From assembly GCA_963772675.1 (NCBI GenBank), contig CAVYYF010000009.1:61100-125099 (forward strand): 64,000 nucleotides of DNA, in the 5' to 3' direction. Shown here piece after piece: positions 47,794 through 56,814 of this stretch (the first letter of the stretch is position 1; the number at the start of each line of letters is the position of its first letter). This DNA comes from JAKAGZ01 sp963772675. GTDB lineage: Bacteria; Bacteroidota; Ignavibacteria; Ignavibacteriales; Ignavibacteriaceae. Under the pieces are notes generated by a model. It had not been told where the DNA came from, made no database searches, and saw only the letters and a program-made list of their open reading frames with translations. A program made the translations under genes and the position numbers.

Positions 47794-48210
47794 ATGAGTT
47801 CAGATAATAACACGGGAAAAGGATTATTGCTTGGATTTATTGCAGGAGGAGCAATAGGAGCTATATTTGGAATGTTGTATGCTCCGAAAAGTGGTAGAGA
47901 ATTAAGGGATGATCTGAGACAAAGGTCGGATGATTACCTTGATGACGCTGATAAATATATGGCTGAAGCCAAGGATAGGGCTAAAGAATTGATTAACGAA
48001 GGCAAAAAGAGATCGGATAAGTTGATCAACGATGCAAAAATAAAATCAGCTGAATTATTGAAAGATGCCGAAAAAGTATTTAATGATGCAAAGTCTAAGA
48101 CAAATAAGGCAGTTGATTCTGGACGGACTTCTTTGGAAGGTGAAGCTAATAAGCTGAAATCAGCAGTTAAGGCCGGCGTTGATGCTTACAAGGAAACTAA
48201 GAAATCCTGA
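47794..48210 (+). CDS. YtxH-domain protein
   Basis: This 138-residue protein opens with a Gly-rich helix (GKGLLLGFIAGGAIGAIFGM) followed by LYAPKSGRELRDDLRQRSDD, the YtxH motif. The remainder is a long charged helix with Lys/Glu/Asp repeats, a coiled coil. GGAGG lies 6 bases before the ATG. YtxH proteins are linked to general stress and cell-envelope association. The following gene, 12 bases away, encodes another membrane-anchored coiled-coil protein. Confidence 0.82.
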   Translation: MSSDNNTGKGLLLGFIAGGAIGAIFGMLYAPKSGRELRDDLRQRSDDYLDDADKYMAEAKDRAKELINEGKKRSDKLINDAKIKSAELLKDAEKVFNDAKSKTNKAVDSGRTSLEGEANKLKSAVKAGVDAYKETKKS

Positions 48211-48231
48211 TTTAATCTTTAAGTGATATAT

Positions 48232-48615
48232 ATGGATTACGTTTTTATCTTTCAGATAATTTTGCTTTTAGCCGCTTCGGCGTTATGTGTTTTTTTGATT
48301 ATTTATTTTAACAGAATTACAAAATCTATAACTCTGATAGAAAGTAATATTAAAAATTTCACTACAGAACTTAAGCCTCTGATAGAATCAACTACGGCTT
48401 TAAGCAACCACATTACTGAAATTACTGAAGGTGCCAGGGATCAACTGGATATCACGAAAAACATAGTAACGGATGTTAAAGATAGGGTTGATGTGATCCT
48501 GAATTATGAAGAAAAAATACGCGAAGGGATTGAAGGTCCCGTATTTGGTCTGATTAAGAATCTTTCAGCAATTTCAAAAGGAATTGAAACTTTTTGGAAA
48601 ACCTTCAAAAAATAG
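48232..48615 (+). CDS. Membrane-anchored coiled-coil protein (DUF948-like)
   Basis: I use the ATG at 48232 rather than an in-frame GTG nine bases upstream. One membrane helix (FIFQIILLLAASALCVFLII) is followed by a helical domain with heptads (ITLIESNIKNFTTELKPL, then TEGARDQLDITKNIVTDVKD). It resembles DUF948/YtxG proteins, which often accompany YtxH. Function unknown; probably stress- or envelope-related with its neighbour. Confidence 0.72.
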   Translation: MDYVFIFQIILLLAASALCVFLIIYFNRITKSITLIESNIKNFTTELKPLIESTTALSNHITEITEGARDQLDITKNIVTDVKDRVDVILNYEEKIREGIEGPVFGLIKNLSAISKGIETFWKTFKK

Positions 48616-48659
48616 CTAACTCAAAATAATGTTCTCACCTTGTTTAAAGGAGGAATCCC

Positions 48660-50753
48660 TTGAAAGAATATGGAGCAGAATCGATACGCAACATTGCGTT
48701 TATCGGGCACGGAGGAAGTGGTAAGACTTCGTTGTCCGAAATGCTTTTATTTACCGCGGGCGAAATAAACAGGATTGGAAATATCGCGGAAGGAAATACG
48801 GTTTCCGATTATACACCAAACGAAATAGAAAAACAAATCTCAATCTCTTCTTCACTACTTCACCTTGAATGGAATAACACAAAACTTAATTTACTTGATA
48901 CACCCGGTTATACAGATTTTCTGGGGGATGTTAAGTGTTCAATGCGGGTTTGCGACACTGCGGTTTTGATTCTTAAATCAGCTGAAGGAGTGGAAGTTGG
49001 CTCTGAATCAACCTCAAGATTTATTGATGAATACGGTCTGCCTTCGGCTATAATTATCAATAAGATTGATAATGAACATTCTGATTTTAAAACTACTGAA
49101 GCTCAGGCAAAAGACAGGTTATCAGCAGGAGCTATTGTTGTAACTTTCCCTGTAGTTGAAGGCCCTAATTTTGACACCGTAGTTGATGTAATTAAAATGA
49201 AAGCGTATAAATATGGGGAGCCGGGGAGTAAAAATGTTACGGAAGCAGACATACCCGACAATCTAAAATCAGCAGCAGAAGCTTATCGTACAGAACTGAT
49301 CGAAAAAGTAGCTGAGACTACAGAAGAATTAATGAATAAGTATTTCGATAAAGGAACATTATCTGATGAAGATCTTGCACAGGGAATAAGGCTTGCTTTG
49401 ATAAAAAGAAATTTGTGTCCGGTGTTTGCAATCTCTTCTTCAAATGGCGTTGGTATTAATAATTTTCTTGACTTTGCTTCAGGCTATTTTCCATCGCCTG
49501 CAGACAGAGACGGTGAGGAAGCCACTTTAAAAGATACACCCAATAAAGTTAAGGTTAAAACTGATTCAAAAGGCGAGCCCGTTATTTTTATCTTTAAAAC
49601 AATTTCTGAACAACATGTTGGAGAACTTTCTCTTTTCAAAGTATACTCAGGTTCAGTTCATGCTGGAATGGATCTTTTAAATGAGACAAATGGGAAAACA
49701 GAAAGACTTAGCCAGTTGTCCATATTGAACGGTCATAATAGAAAAGAAGTGAATAATATTATGGCAGGGGATTTCGGCGCAGTTGTAAAACTTAAAGATA
49801 CTCATACAAATAATACACTCTCCTCAAAAAATTATTCAGCAGTAATTAAACCGATTGAATTTCCGGAAGCTGTTATAAGAGGTGCGATAAAACCAAAAGC
49901 AAAAGGTGATGAAGACAAAATAGCTTCGGGACTTCACACTCTTCACGAAGAAGATCCTTCTTTCAGCGTTGCATTCGATCCTGAAATTTCACAGACAATT
50001 ATTTCCGGTCAGGGTGAATTGCAGCTATCACTTGCAATAAAAAGACTCAAAGAAAGATATGGAGTTGAGGTTGATCTTGTTGAACCAAGAGTTCCTTATA
50101 GAGAAACCATTAAAGGAAGAGCAAATGAGATTGAGTATAAACATAAAAAGCAGTCTGGTGGAAGAGGACAGTATGGTCACGTATTTTTCAAGATGGAACC
50201 ATTGCTACGCGGTAAAGGTTTTGAATTTGAAAATGCGATAGTAGGAGGAGTCGTTCCGGGCAGATTTATTCCTGCCGTTGAAAAAGGAATTATTGAAACA
50301 ATGGAAAAGGGTGTGATATCAGGAAATAAAGTAATTGATGTAAAAGTTACTTTGTTTGATGGTTCATATCACAACGTTGATTCTGATGAAATGTCTTTTA
50401 AACTTGCTGCAGCGCAATGCTTCAAGAAAGGATTCCAGGAATGCAAGCCGATACTTCTCGAGCCGATATACGAAATCGTTGTAACTGTTCCTGAAGAATA
50501 TATGGGGGATGTAATGGGAGATATTTCTAGCAAAAGAGGAAAGATTTCAGGAATGGATTCAGATGGACATTTCCAGGTTATCAAAGCTCATATGCCGCTT
50601 GCTGAATTGTACAAGTACTCTTCAAATCTCAGAAGTCTTACTCAGGGAAGAGGGGTGCACAGAAGGAACTTTTCGCATTACGAAGAAGTTCCTAAAGAAG
50701 TTGAACAAAAAATAATTGATGAATACAATAAATCTAGAGAAGAAGGACATTAA
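48660..50753 (+). CDS. Elongation factor G-like GTPase (EF-G paralogue)
   Basis: This 697-residue GTPase starts with TTG at 48660 behind a strong AAAGGAGG site. Domain I has the P-loop FIGHGGSGKTSLSEMLL, G3 DTPGYTDF and G4 INKID. Domains II-V follow with VDLVEPRVPYRETIKGRANE and KRGKISGMDSDGHFQVIKAHMPLAE. The P-loop (GHGGSGKT instead of AHIDAGKT) and the lack of the canonical EF-G switch sequences mark it as a fusA2-type paralogue rather than the main elongation factor. Such proteins may act in ribosome recycling or under stress. No str operon genes lie nearby. Confidence 0.88.
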   Translation: MKEYGAESIRNIAFIGHGGSGKTSLSEMLLFTAGEINRIGNIAEGNTVSDYTPNEIEKQISISSSLLHLEWNNTKLNLLDTPGYTDFLGDVKCSMRVCDTAVLILKSAEGVEVGSESTSRFIDEYGLPSAIIINKIDNEHSDFKTTEAQAKDRLSAGAIVVTFPVVEGPNFDTVVDVIKMKAYKYGEPGSKNVTEADIPDNLKSAAEAYRTELIEKVAETTEELMNKYFDKGTLSDEDLAQGIRLALIKRNLCPVFAISSSNGVGINNFLDFASGYFPSPADRDGEEATLKDTPNKVKVKTDSKGEPVIFIFKTISEQHVGELSLFKVYSGSVHAGMDLLNETNGKTERLSQLSILNGHNRKEVNNIMAGDFGAVVKLKDTHTNNTLSSKNYSAVIKPIEFPEAVIRGAIKPKAKGDEDKIASGLHTLHEEDPSFSVAFDPEISQTIISGQGELQLSLAIKRLKERYGVEVDLVEPRVPYRETIKGRANEIEYKHKKQSGGRGQYGHVFFKMEPLLRGKGFEFENAIVGGVVPGRFIPAVEKGIIETMEKGVISGNKVIDVKVTLFDGSYHNVDSDEMSFKLAAAQCFKKGFQECKPILLEPIYEIVVTVPEEYMGDVMGDISSKRGKISGMDSDGHFQVIKAHMPLAELYKYSSNLRSLTQGRGVHRRNFSHYEEVPKEVEQKIIDEYNKSREEGH

Positions 50754-50800
50754 AATTAAACAGGGCAGGTGATTAGCCTGCCTTTTTATTATGAGGATGA

Positions 50801-51313
50801 ATGGAAAAACTTTGGTCTCCGTGGAGGACACAATACATAGATTCTTTTAAGCATAGGGATAAAAATAAAAAAGAACCATGTGTTCTTTGCGAACTAGCAG
50901 GAGAAAATCCTGAGGGACATGATAACCTTCTTGTTGATAAAGGGAAACTGACTTTTACTGTTTTAAATCTTTATCCATACAATAACGGTCATCTTATGAT
51001 TGTTCCGTTCCGCCACACGAGTGATTTTTCCTCTATGATTAAAGACGAAAAGATCGAAGTGATGGATAAGCTTCAACTTGCCGAGGAAGCTTTGAGGATA
51101 GTATCATCACCCGAAGGATTTAACATTGGGGCAAATATTGGAAGAGTAAGCGGAGCCGGAATTGATTCCCACATTCACTTTCACATTGTACCGAGGTGGA
51201 ACGGCGACACTAATTTTATGCCAGTGCTCGGCGAGGTAAAGATTATTTCTCAGGATCTGCTGGATACAAAAAAGAAATTGTTTGAAGCATATAGCAAGTT
51301 AAAGCAAAGATAA
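50801..51313 (+). CDS. HIT-family hydrolase
   Basis: The 170-residue protein carries the histidine triad HIHFHIVPRW near residue 125. It begins MEKLWSPWRTQYIDSF and holds a Cys pair CVLCELAGE, features of the Ap4A phosphorylase-like/HIT subgroup. Such enzymes cleave nucleotidyl bonds, for example Ap4A or AMP-lysine. Start ATG follows GAGGATGA. The gene lies 47 bases after the EF-G paralogue. Confidence 0.9.
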   Translation: MEKLWSPWRTQYIDSFKHRDKNKKEPCVLCELAGENPEGHDNLLVDKGKLTFTVLNLYPYNNGHLMIVPFRHTSDFSSMIKDEKIEVMDKLQLAEEALRIVSSPEGFNIGANIGRVSGAGIDSHIHFHIVPRWNGDTNFMPVLGEVKIISQDLLDTKKKLFEAYSKLKQR

Positions 51314-51351
51314 ATTTCAGGTTACCTTCCTTAATACTGAATATAGACGAA

Positions 51352-51876
51352 ATGAATTATTATCATAAATATATATCTAAAATAATAATATTATCAATTG
51401 CCGTTGTTTCATTTAGCTGCGGCGAAAAATATGATTCAGGAAGAGACCTTTACACGAAAGACGGATTGATTTATAAGATTGGAGAAAAGAAACCTTTTAC
51501 TGGAATAGTAAAAGGTAAAGCAAATAAAAAAGTTGTGGAATACGAAGTAAAAAACGGATTGAAAGACGGAGAGTTTATTTTATATTTCACTAATGGTAAT
51601 GTTGAAATAAAAGGGAAAATTGTCGATGGTGAAAATGAAGGTGAATGGAATTATTATTACGCTAACAAATCGCTCCAATCACAGGGGGGTTTCAAAAATG
51701 ATCTTGTTGATGGAAAGTGGGTATGGTATTTCCCGAATGGAAATCTAAAGGAAGAAGGCAAATATGTTGATGGGAAAAGGGAAGGCGAGTGGCTGTCCTA
51801 TAATGATGATGGCGGCCTTTATATTAAAAGATATTTTAAGGATAATGTCATGACTGATTCAGTTTTGGCAAAATAG
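51352..51876 (+). CDS. MORN-repeat lipoprotein (YwqK-like)
   Basis: A lipoprotein signal (IIILSIAVVSFSC) is followed by about six MORN-like repeats: LKDGEFILYFTNGNVEIKGK, GENEGEWNYYYANKSLQSQG, VDGKWVWYFPNGNLKEEGKY and GKREGEWLSYNDDGGLYIKR. Such repeats are seen in YwqK-family proteins, which in some cases counter toxins. Here it is a single exported protein with no toxin next to it. Function unknown. Confidence 0.82.
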   Translation: MNYYHKYISKIIILSIAVVSFSCGEKYDSGRDLYTKDGLIYKIGEKKPFTGIVKGKANKKVVEYEVKNGLKDGEFILYFTNGNVEIKGKIVDGENEGEWNYYYANKSLQSQGGFKNDLVDGKWVWYFPNGNLKEEGKYVDGKREGEWLSYNDDGGLYIKRYFKDNVMTDSVLAK

Positions 51877-51959
51877 AAATTCCCACTTTCAATTATTAAA
51901 ATTTCCGAACCAATCTTTGCAAAATGCTTATATAAATATTATTTTTGGGGACGTTTTTA

Positions 51960-52033
51960 GGGCCCATAGCTCAGTTGGTTAGAGCATCTGACTCATAATC
52001 AGAGGGTCGTTGGTTCAAGTCCATCTGGGCCCA
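51960..52033 (+). tRNA. tRNA with CAT anticodon (Met or Ile2), attachment site of the following element
   Basis: Begins GGGCCCATAGCTCAGTTGGT and ends TGGGCCC plus A. Anticodon CAT at 51994-51996. The D-arm, T-arm GGTTCAAGTCC and a 7-bp acceptor stem are complete. The sequence alone does not separate elongator tRNA-Met from lysidine-modified tRNA-Ile. The 3' end is repeated at 56815 and 58953. Confidence 0.93.
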
Positions 52034-52141
52034 CAAAACGGATCAAAATCCAAGCTTTTAAACTGATTTTTTGCCCGTTTCGATTTTAAGCCAAAATCAA
52101 CTGAACATTTTACTGAACAATTCTCAATAATGGGAGGTAAA

Positions 52142-53164
52142 ATGTATCTCAGCAAAAGAAAAAACGGCTACTATTTTATTGAATTTGTTGATCCTGTCAG
52201 CGGCAGGGTCCGCCGGAAATCTACTTATTCCAAGCGAAAGCAAGAAGCCATAATGTTCCTTAAGAATTTTGACGGAGAAGTAGATCCGCCAGATGACCAG
52301 CCACAAAAATCCCTTGCAGATTTTGCAGGCGAATATTCAGACTTCGTAAAAAAGACTTTCTCGAAAAAATATTTATCATCTGTTGAGCTCTCATTTAGGA
52401 AGTTGATAGAGTCTGTGGGTAATCTTCAGCTAGCTGAAATTACAGTCAGAGATAGCCAAAGGTTCTTAACTGAAACTCATCAACGTGCAAAAAGAGGTGC
52501 CGAATTATATTATAGAACTTTGAAGGCCGCTTTTAACAGAGCTATTGAGTGGGGTTATATTAGCTCAAATCCTTTTCTAAAATGCAGGCTTCCAAGAGTA
52601 TATAAATCCTATCCGGTCTTTTTAACTAAAAAGGAGTTTAATTTGATTCCGGATTCAACTGATAATCAACTCTATAGAGATATTTTTAGTCTTGGTTTTT
52701 ATAGTGGTATGAGATTGGGAGAGATGGTCAATATGAGGTGGAGCTGGGTTGATTTTGAGGGTGGTTTTATAACAGTACTGGGTGATCAACATTTTATAAG
52801 TAAAGGGAAAAAAGATAGAAAAATACCAATGTCCGCAATAGTGAGAGAAATTTTTGAGAGACGATTAGCTAATAGCTCAAATTATAATTCTCAGGATTAT
52901 ATTTTTATGAGAATTCCCGGAATTAAATTGACGGAGGATTATGTTAGCAGAAAATTTAAAAAGGCGGTTAAAAAAGCAAACTTGAGCAATAAGATTCATT
53001 TTCATACTTTAAGGCATTCCTTTGCAAGCAATCTTGTTCAGAATGGGGTCGATTTATATGTTGTCAAGGAATTACTTGGACACGAAGATATAAGAACTAC
53101 TCAAGTATATTCTCATTTGCAGACTGATAATTTATTTAAAGCTATAAAATTGCTTGAAATATAA
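52142..53164 (+). CDS. Tyrosine recombinase, edge integrase (Rec1)
   Basis: The start at 52142 follows GGGAGGT and gives about 340 residues. An Arm/SAM-like N-terminal part with SFRKLIESVGNLQLAEITVR leads to the catalytic domain. The catalytic residues are visible: Arg in SGMRLGEMVN, Lys in SKGKKDRKIP, His-x2-Arg in HFHTLRHSFAS, His in ELLGHEDI and Tyr in TTQVYSHL. It probably integrates and excises the element at the tRNA gene, since it is the first gene after the tRNA. It is a paralogue of the protein at 55764-56726 (shared LKAAFNRA, HSLRHSFASNLV-like and catalytic blocks). Confidence 0.92.
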   Translation: MYLSKRKNGYYFIEFVDPVSGRVRRKSTYSKRKQEAIMFLKNFDGEVDPPDDQPQKSLADFAGEYSDFVKKTFSKKYLSSVELSFRKLIESVGNLQLAEITVRDSQRFLTETHQRAKRGAELYYRTLKAAFNRAIEWGYISSNPFLKCRLPRVYKSYPVFLTKKEFNLIPDSTDNQLYRDIFSLGFYSGMRLGEMVNMRWSWVDFEGGFITVLGDQHFISKGKKDRKIPMSAIVREIFERRLANSSNYNSQDYIFMRIPGIKLTEDYVSRKFKKAVKKANLSNKIHFHTLRHSFASNLVQNGVDLYVVKELLGHEDIRTTQVYSHLQTDNLFKAIKLLEI

Positions 53165-53204
53165 TTTGTTTTAGCTGCTATTTAACAACTAGCTGAGCAC
53201 AAAT

Positions 53205-54005
53205 ATGGCGAAAGATGAATTAACTCTTAAGGCGCTAAGAGCAATATTTTTAGATCGATTTAGAGATGAACCTTTATTTTCAATTTATGAAATGATATAC
53301 GATAAGTATCAAGAAATATTTTTGCAAAAATTTGAGCCTTTTTATAATGAATTATTATTATGCCTCGATCCCAAAAAACAAGAGGAGATTGAAAGAGATC
53401 TATTTGCGGTAGACATTATGATAAATATCTGTAATTACCTTTATTTATCCTTTTATATCTATAAGCTCGGACTGGATCAAAAGATCAATGAAAAAGAGGT
53501 GGTACCTGTAGTAGCATGGGTATTATATAAAAATGAGAAGGAAAAAATAGATAAAGAAGAAGCGCTAAGAACTAATGCCAAAGCTAAAGCTATTGAGTTC
53601 TTTTTAATATATTCAGATTTGAATACAATAGAATCTTCAATTGAATCTCTTATGCTTATGCCAACTACAATTATGAGAATGACACAGACTAAAACAGAAT
53701 CTATTTCTGAGCATTATGAGGCTATGGTAAAATCACTTAAAAAATCCTTAAAAAAAATGAGAAAAGATGCTCAGCATGGCAAAAAATTTAAGGGAAAAGA
53801 ATTATCTCCTGAAAATGAAAAAATTTATAAGGAAATATTAGCTATACAAGAAGTGTTTTTGAATGAATATGGGCCTGGTCATAGTGCAGGTCTATCAAAA
53901 AGCGTAAGAACTTATAATCAAAGAAATAAATGCAATTGGAGTGAAGCAAAAATCAAAAGTACTGCTGAGACCATCAGAAAATTAAGGGAGGATCATAAGA
54001 TTTAA
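53205..54005 (+). CDS. Hypothetical helical protein, 266 aa
   Basis: The 266 residues contain many aromatic and hydrophobic positions (YEMIYDKYQEIFLQKFEPFY, YLYLSFYIYKLGLDQKI), a Lys-rich middle with MRMTQTKTESISEHYEAMVK and a Lys cluster KSLKKSLKKMRKDAQHGKK, and a conserved-looking end (VRTYNQRNKCNWSEAKIKST). No motif I recognise, no membrane or signal segment. It sits inside the integrative element and lies 40 bases after Rec1. It may be cargo or an element protein. A strong terminator follows. Confidence 0.6.
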   Translation: MAKDELTLKALRAIFLDRFRDEPLFSIYEMIYDKYQEIFLQKFEPFYNELLLCLDPKKQEEIERDLFAVDIMINICNYLYLSFYIYKLGLDQKINEKEVVPVVAWVLYKNEKEKIDKEEALRTNAKAKAIEFFLIYSDLNTIESSIESLMLMPTTIMRMTQTKTESISEHYEAMVKSLKKSLKKMRKDAQHGKKFKGKELSPENEKIYKEILAIQEVFLNEYGPGHSAGLSKSVRTYNQRNKCNWSEAKIKSTAETIRKLREDHKI

Positions 54006-54067
54006 ATTTCCAACTTATCGCTATTTGGAAATTACAAATAACGCCTGTTTGCAAATACATAATTTAT

Positions 54068-54100
54068 TTTTGCCTGTGTAAACTGAAATCACAGGCAAAA
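54068..54100 (+). terminator. Terminator after the hypothetical protein, with alternative pairing partner
   Basis: TTTTGCCTGTG and CACAGGCAAAA form a perfect 11-bp stem with an 11-base loop, 62 bases after the stop. The CACAGGC arm can also pair with GCCTGTG at 54139-54145 in front of the next gene, so the two structures exclude each other. Confidence 0.65.
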
Positions 54101-54171
54101 TAGTTTCAGTCAATGTATCAATGCCGTCGTAGAATTAAGCCTGTGGTTCTGCGATGGCTTTTTTATTGAAT

Positions 54172-54666
54172 ATGGCTAAAAAAATTAAATACCAATTAAT
54201 TAAAGCAGGCAGAACTTACACTGTCAAGGAAATAGCTTCAGTTTTGAATTGCCACGAAAGGACTGTACAAGTATGGATCCAACAGGGTCTTGAAGTTATT
54301 GATCGAAGCTCAAAGCCATATTTAGTGTCAGGATTGGAAGCAAAACAATTTTTGCGAAATAGATCCCAAAAGCTAAAAGTAAAACTGAAAAACGAAGAAT
54401 TTTATTGCCTAAAGTGCCATGCTGCTAGAGAAAGTCAGCCTGAAGCATTACAGCTCGAATACACAGGTAAATTGCTCGGTAATGGACAAAGACAGATTAA
54501 GATCGCGGGATTATGTTCTATTTGTTCATCTGTAATTAATAGGTTTTCAAGCGAAAGAGAAATTAAAAAGCTTTACAAACTGGAGAAGCTCAGAGAGCAT
54601 GGATTGACATTAATTGATACTGATGCTATCTCTCTAAACACTGACATATATAAGGAGAAGAAATGA
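54172..54666 (+). CDS. Helix-turn-helix and zinc-ribbon protein
   Basis: The start MAKKIKYQLIKAGRTYTVKE at 54172 is preferred; another ATG lies 18 bases upstream. Residues about 15-55 form an excisionase/MerR-like HTH (KEIASVLNCHERTVQVWIQQ). The middle holds two Cys pairs, YCLKCHAARES and GLCSICSSVI, a likely zinc ribbon. The end is helical and Lys/Glu rich. It overlaps the next recombinase by 4 bases, so it is coupled to it. A role as an excisionase or a regulator of the recombinase pair is likely. Confidence 0.72.
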   Translation: MAKKIKYQLIKAGRTYTVKEIASVLNCHERTVQVWIQQGLEVIDRSSKPYLVSGLEAKQFLRNRSQKLKVKLKNEEFYCLKCHAARESQPEALQLEYTGKLLGNGQRQIKIAGLCSICSSVINRFSSEREIKKLYKLEKLREHGLTLIDTDAISLNTDIYKEKK

Positions 54667-55760
54667 TTAGATATAACTTAGAAAATGAAAAGATCAAAAG
54701 AGAATTTGTTAATTATCTAAAGGAAGTGGAAGGGGCTGCAGAGGCCACTATAGATTGTTACATCCGAGCAGTTAATAAATATGAAGAGCTCTTAAATTTC
54801 CAGGATTTCAGAAAATTTAACAAAAGCTCCGCAATATTATTTAAGAAACATATAAGAGATTTGAAATGGAGAGGCGGACCTATTTCACCACTTACTTTAC
54901 GAACCTATTTTATTCATATTCATAAGTTTTTTAAGTGGTTAATGCTTCAACCGGGATATAAAAACCATATTAAAGCAAATGAAATAAGCTATTTAAAACC
55001 AAATAATTTTGAAGAAAAGCAGGCCTCAAAAATAAAAATTAAGGATCACCCAAATTTGCACTATGTAATCAATATTTGTCAATCCATTACTGGGGAAGAT
55101 GAAATTGCGAAAAGAGACAAGGCTTTATTTTCTTTCCTGTTTTTGACTCCAATTAGAGTTGATGCTGCAATTTCTCTTCCTCTAGGTTGTATAGATGAAC
55201 AGAGCTTGGTCGTATATCAGGATCCTGCTAAAAAGGTCAGGACAAAATTTTCAAAGTACATAGTAACTAGGGTCTTGCCTTTTGATAAATCACTAACAAA
55301 TAATGTAAGATCTTGGATAAAAGTACTGAAGGCAAAAGGTTTTGTAGATACTGATCCATTATTTCCGAAAAACCAAACTGAATTCGAGAGTGAACTAATG
55401 GCATTTAAAAAGCCAACTAAAATTTGTAAGGAATTTTGGGCAAATGCTACTCCAGTTAGAAAAATTTTACGGAAGCGAGCTGAAGACGCAGGATTGGCAT
55501 ATTATTCACCGCATCAGTTTAGGGACGGAACTCTAAAACACGCACTTGCTTATGTTCAAGATGGGATTCAAATGAAATGCATCTCACAATTATTTGGGCA
55601 TGAGCACATTGCTACGAGTATGTTAAATTATGGGAATATGAACAAATCTGAGATTATTGATACTATTGATAAAATGGATTTTAAAACATTACCAATCTCC
55701 AGTAATGAAAGACTTGATAAAATCATAAATATGATTTCTGAATTAAAAGAAAATTATTAA
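54663..55760 (+). CDS. Tyrosine recombinase (Rec2)
   Basis: The 365 residues begin with a SAM-like core-binding domain (LKEVEGAAEATIDCYIRAVN, SSAILFKKHIRDLKWRGG). Catalytic positions are Arg in LTPIRVDAAISLP, Lys in PAKKVRTKFSKY, His-x2-Arg in YSPHQFRDGTLKH, His in QLFGHEHIATSM and Tyr in LNYGNM. The sequence is diverged from Rec1 and Rec3, so it is a different subfamily. It overlaps the HTH gene and is separated from Rec3 by 3 bases. Confidence 0.88.
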   Translation: MIRYNLENEKIKREFVNYLKEVEGAAEATIDCYIRAVNKYEELLNFQDFRKFNKSSAILFKKHIRDLKWRGGPISPLTLRTYFIHIHKFFKWLMLQPGYKNHIKANEISYLKPNNFEEKQASKIKIKDHPNLHYVINICQSITGEDEIAKRDKALFSFLFLTPIRVDAAISLPLGCIDEQSLVVYQDPAKKVRTKFSKYIVTRVLPFDKSLTNNVRSWIKVLKAKGFVDTDPLFPKNQTEFESELMAFKKPTKICKEFWANATPVRKILRKRAEDAGLAYYSPHQFRDGTLKHALAYVQDGIQMKCISQLFGHEHIATSMLNYGNMNKSEIIDTIDKMDFKTLPISSNERLDKIINMISELKENY

Positions 55761-55763
55761 AAA

Positions 55764-56726
55764 TTGATTGAAATAATAAAAAATATCGAGGAAGAACTTA
55801 GCATTGATGAAATAGCAAAGCTCCAATCAATACTGATTAAAATAAAGAAATCAAAAGAGCAGGAATTAAGTAAATCAGAGACTCTTTACAAATTTTCCAT
55901 AGATTATTTAAAAATGGTTGAAAATACTTTTTCCGAAAAATATTATACTTCAATTCAAACATCGTTTAATCATTTGATTAGCTTTTTTGGTAATGAGTGT
56001 TTGATCATAGATATAAAACCGAGAGTAGCCGAAACATTTAAGCATTTCTTAATGAAAACCGCTCCAAATGGTTACCTGGTTTATATAAGAAATTTAAAGG
56101 CAGCATTTAATAGGGCTCTTACCTGGGAATTGATTTCAATTAATCCTTTTGCAAAGATGGAAATGCGGAAGCGCCAGGCAAAAAAACCGGAATTTATTAA
56201 TAAGCAAGAGCTAGATCAAATTCTTCGATATGTGAAGAATGAGAAAATAAAGCAGCTATATTTATTTGCATTCTTTACCGGTGCCCGTTTATCTGAATGC
56301 GTCAATCTTAGATGGAAAAATATTAATATGGATAGCTTATTGATTACAATAGGAGATGATGAATTCGTCACAAAGAATAAGAAGATAAGAGTTATCCCGA
56401 TTGCAAAACCACTTGAAGGTTTTTTGAGGAAAGGGTATCAAAGACAAAAAGACAAAAATAATTATGTATTCTGCAAATCAAATGGCTTTCCCTTCAGGAA
56501 AGAATATATCAGCAAAATATTTAAGAAAGCAGTAATTGATTCCGGCATTGAGAAAGATATTCATTTCCACAGTCTTCGGCACAGCTTTGCTTCCAATTTA
56601 GTGTTAGCAGGATCCCCGATTACGGTTGTTAGTGAGTTATTAGGTCATTCATCGATTTTAGTAACACAGATATATAGTCATACCAATCTAGACTCTCTTC
56701 GCGCAGCGGTAGGGAAGTTTAATTAA
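55764..56726 (+). CDS. Tyrosine recombinase (Rec3), paralogue of Rec1
   Basis: A TTG at 55764, three bases after the Rec2 stop, opens a 320-residue frame, so translation is probably coupled. The catalytic residues are complete: Arg in GARLSECVNL, Lys in KNKKIRVIP, His-x2-Arg in HFHSLRHSFAS, His in SELLGHSS and Tyr in VTQIYSHT. Blocks YIRNLKAAFNRALTWELISI and NPF are shared with Rec1 (LKAAFNRAIEWGYISSNPF). It ends near the right boundary. Rec1 and Rec3 may be an old duplication at both ends of the element. Confidence 0.9.
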   Translation: MIEIIKNIEEELSIDEIAKLQSILIKIKKSKEQELSKSETLYKFSIDYLKMVENTFSEKYYTSIQTSFNHLISFFGNECLIIDIKPRVAETFKHFLMKTAPNGYLVYIRNLKAAFNRALTWELISINPFAKMEMRKRQAKKPEFINKQELDQILRYVKNEKIKQLYLFAFFTGARLSECVNLRWKNINMDSLLITIGDDEFVTKNKKIRVIPIAKPLEGFLRKGYQRQKDKNNYVFCKSNGFPFRKEYISKIFKKAVIDSGIEKDIHFHSLRHSFASNLVLAGSPITVVSELLGHSSILVTQIYSHTNLDSLRAAVGKFN

Positions 56727-56814
56727 TAAATATATCCAGTTACAAATGGCTGAACAATTTCATTAAAAACCGGTAAAATGAAATGAAAAATCAGGATAAC
56801 GTCTGATGTGTCGT

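Noticed and set aside
48660..50753. Main elongation factor G (fusA)
   Set aside because: P-loop and switch sequences differ from canonical EF-G and no rpsL/rpsG/tuf genes are near.
52142..56726. Assignment to the RIT element family
   Set aside because: The three recombinases are not one contiguous trio (two other genes lie between) and no terminal inverted repeats were found by eye.
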